From Chloroflexota bacterium (GTDB lineage Bacteria > Chloroflexota > Anaerolineae > Anaerolineales > UBA11579), in NCBI GenBank assembly GCA_013112575.1, contig JABFGG010000006.1:1-64000 (forward strand): a stretch of 64,000 bases of DNA, read 5' to 3'. Numbering within the stretch: position 1 is the stretch's first letter; every line of letters starts with the position of its first letter. Below, in pieces: positions 63,392 to 64,000 of the stretch. Under the pieces are notes generated by a model that had not been told where the DNA came from, made no database searches, and was given only the letters and a program-made list of their open reading frames with translations. Position numbers and translations under genes: made by a program.

Positions 63392-64000
63392 AACCCTTAT
63401 CGGTATTCGTTTGCCTTACCACCTTATTACTTGGCTCATGCGCGCCGGCCCCCAGTGTCAGCGCCATCACACCCCCTTACGTAGATACTGGCATTGATCC
63501 CAATTCCTGGGTAACCATCCCGGCAGGTTCATTTCCCTATGGGCAGCACGATCATATGACCGATGTGGATTATGACTACGAGATCATGGTCACAGATGTT
63601 ACGGTTGAACAATATGCAAACTTCTTGAATGAGGCATTAGCCACTGGAGTTATCAGCGTTGGTGAGTATGATGTAGAAGAAGGTGAAACTATCCGGCAGG
63701 AAGAGGGTGTTGGTGGCTTTCATCCAGGTGATCCATTTGATGGCTACAAACACGAAGAGGAAATTCAAGCCGGGCAATATCTTTATATGCCATTTACCGA
63801 TGGCCTGCGCTTATCTTATGAAGGCGGTGTCTTCACAGCCTTACCATCCTATGTCAATCACCCCATGACCCTCATGACCTGGTTTGGCGCAAATGCCTAT
63901 TGCGAATTTCAAGGCGGACGCTTACCAACAGAGATCGAATGGGAAAAAGCGGCTCGTGGCACAGAGATCATCAATGGGCATGGCTTGCCCTTCCCCTGGG
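63388..64000 (+). CDS. Formylglycine-generating-enzyme (SUMF1/EgtB)-like lipoprotein, 5' part
   Basis: 204 residues visible; the gene runs off the window. Lipoprotein signal LLLGSC. FGE-sulphatase domain: VTIPAGSFPYG at the start, EIMVTDVTVEQYANFLNEAL, and the hallmark NHPMTLMTWFGANAYCEFQGGRLPTEIEWEKAARG (cited as landmarks). Non-haem metal proteins of this family modify or bind partner proteins. Translationally coupled to the 511-residue His-rich membrane protein. Confidence 0.88.
   Translation, partial: MKPLSVFVCLTTLLLGSCAPAPSVSAITPPYVDTGIDPNSWVTIPAGSFPYGQHDHMTDVDYDYEIMVTDVTVEQYANFLNEALATGVISVGEYDVEEGETIRQEEGVGGFHPGDPFDGYKHEEEIQAGQYLYMPFTDGLRLSYEGGVFTALPSYVNHPMTLMTWFGANAYCEFQGGRLPTEIEWEKAARGTEIINGHGLPFPW

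Noticed and set aside
1-64000. CRISPR arrays, tRNA, rRNA or riboswitches
   Set aside because: No regularly spaced repeats, tRNA-like cloverleaf sequences, rRNA stretches or familiar riboswitch cores were found by reading; a covariance-model search would be needed to exclude them fully.

Overview
The window looks like a chromosomal segment of a Chloroflexota (Anaerolineae-like) bacterium. This is an inference from gene content: DUF2085 and DUF3105 proteins, two YkuD L,D-transpeptidases, a CcmF/CcmH pair mixed with zinc-ribbon and SHOCT-like proteins, an NrfD/HybB-type membrane subunit and many small polytopic membrane proteins. No rRNA, tRNA or CRISPR array was seen.

Region 1 (1-8.2 kb, minus strand) is an envelope and thiol-redox operon: L,D-transpeptidase, DUF3105, DUF2085, DsbA-like protein, two thioredoxin-fold proteins and a GT-C-like membrane protein. 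The two thioredoxin-fold genes are the most striking find. Their frames are broken only by TGA, and only where the redox-active cysteines belong (W-U-P-V-C in one, U-P-P-U in the other). Each has a hairpin with a G-first loop at the spacing expected of a bacterial SECIS, so I annotate them as selenoproteins, one of them with a double-selenocysteine UxxU centre. A second DUF3105 paralogue and a GT4 glycosyltransferase follow.

Region 2 (8.3-25.6 kb) holds a decayed NrfC/D-type respiratory locus between two copies of a 290-bp repeat, a SAM methyltransferase, cytochrome c maturation genes (ccmH, ccmF), an HMA-domain protein, a DoxX protein, a YceI protein, a C39-like peptidase with a TPR-like tail, a Tat-exported L,D-transpeptidase and a flavin reductase. 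Five promoters in regions 1-2 share one architecture: an AATAGGC-N6-GCCTATT operator ending exactly 45 nt before a TATACT -10 box. They define an undescribed regulon.

Region 3 (25.8-48.5 kb) is an accessory, defence-like island. It holds a family-B DNA polymerase with damaged catalytic motifs next to a degenerate RecA-like ATPase, a pentapeptide-repeat/PD-(D/E)XK protein, a GHKL ATPase fused to a C-terminal HExxH protease motif with a zinc-ribbon partner, and a GC-rich four-gene operon (Eco57I-like methylase, PLD-SNF2 helicase, DUF5655 nuclease-like protein, HNH endonuclease). It also holds a TcmP-like gene cut off by a Tn3-family inverted repeat, a full-length Tn3 transposase, and a 314-bp miniature element with Tn3-like ends.

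Region 4 (48.6-64 kb) is respiratory and stress related. It has three Crp/Fnr regulators, a haem-copper-oxidase-like membrane protein with a cytochrome c lipoprotein, a ferredoxin, an M50 protease with CBS domains, a DUF1858 protein, FtsH, a CPA1 antiporter, two multi-spanning membrane proteins and a formylglycine-generating-enzyme-like lipoprotein cut by the window end. Three near-identical 16-bp CGACnnnnGTC sites surround one Crp/Fnr gene and probably mark its regulon.
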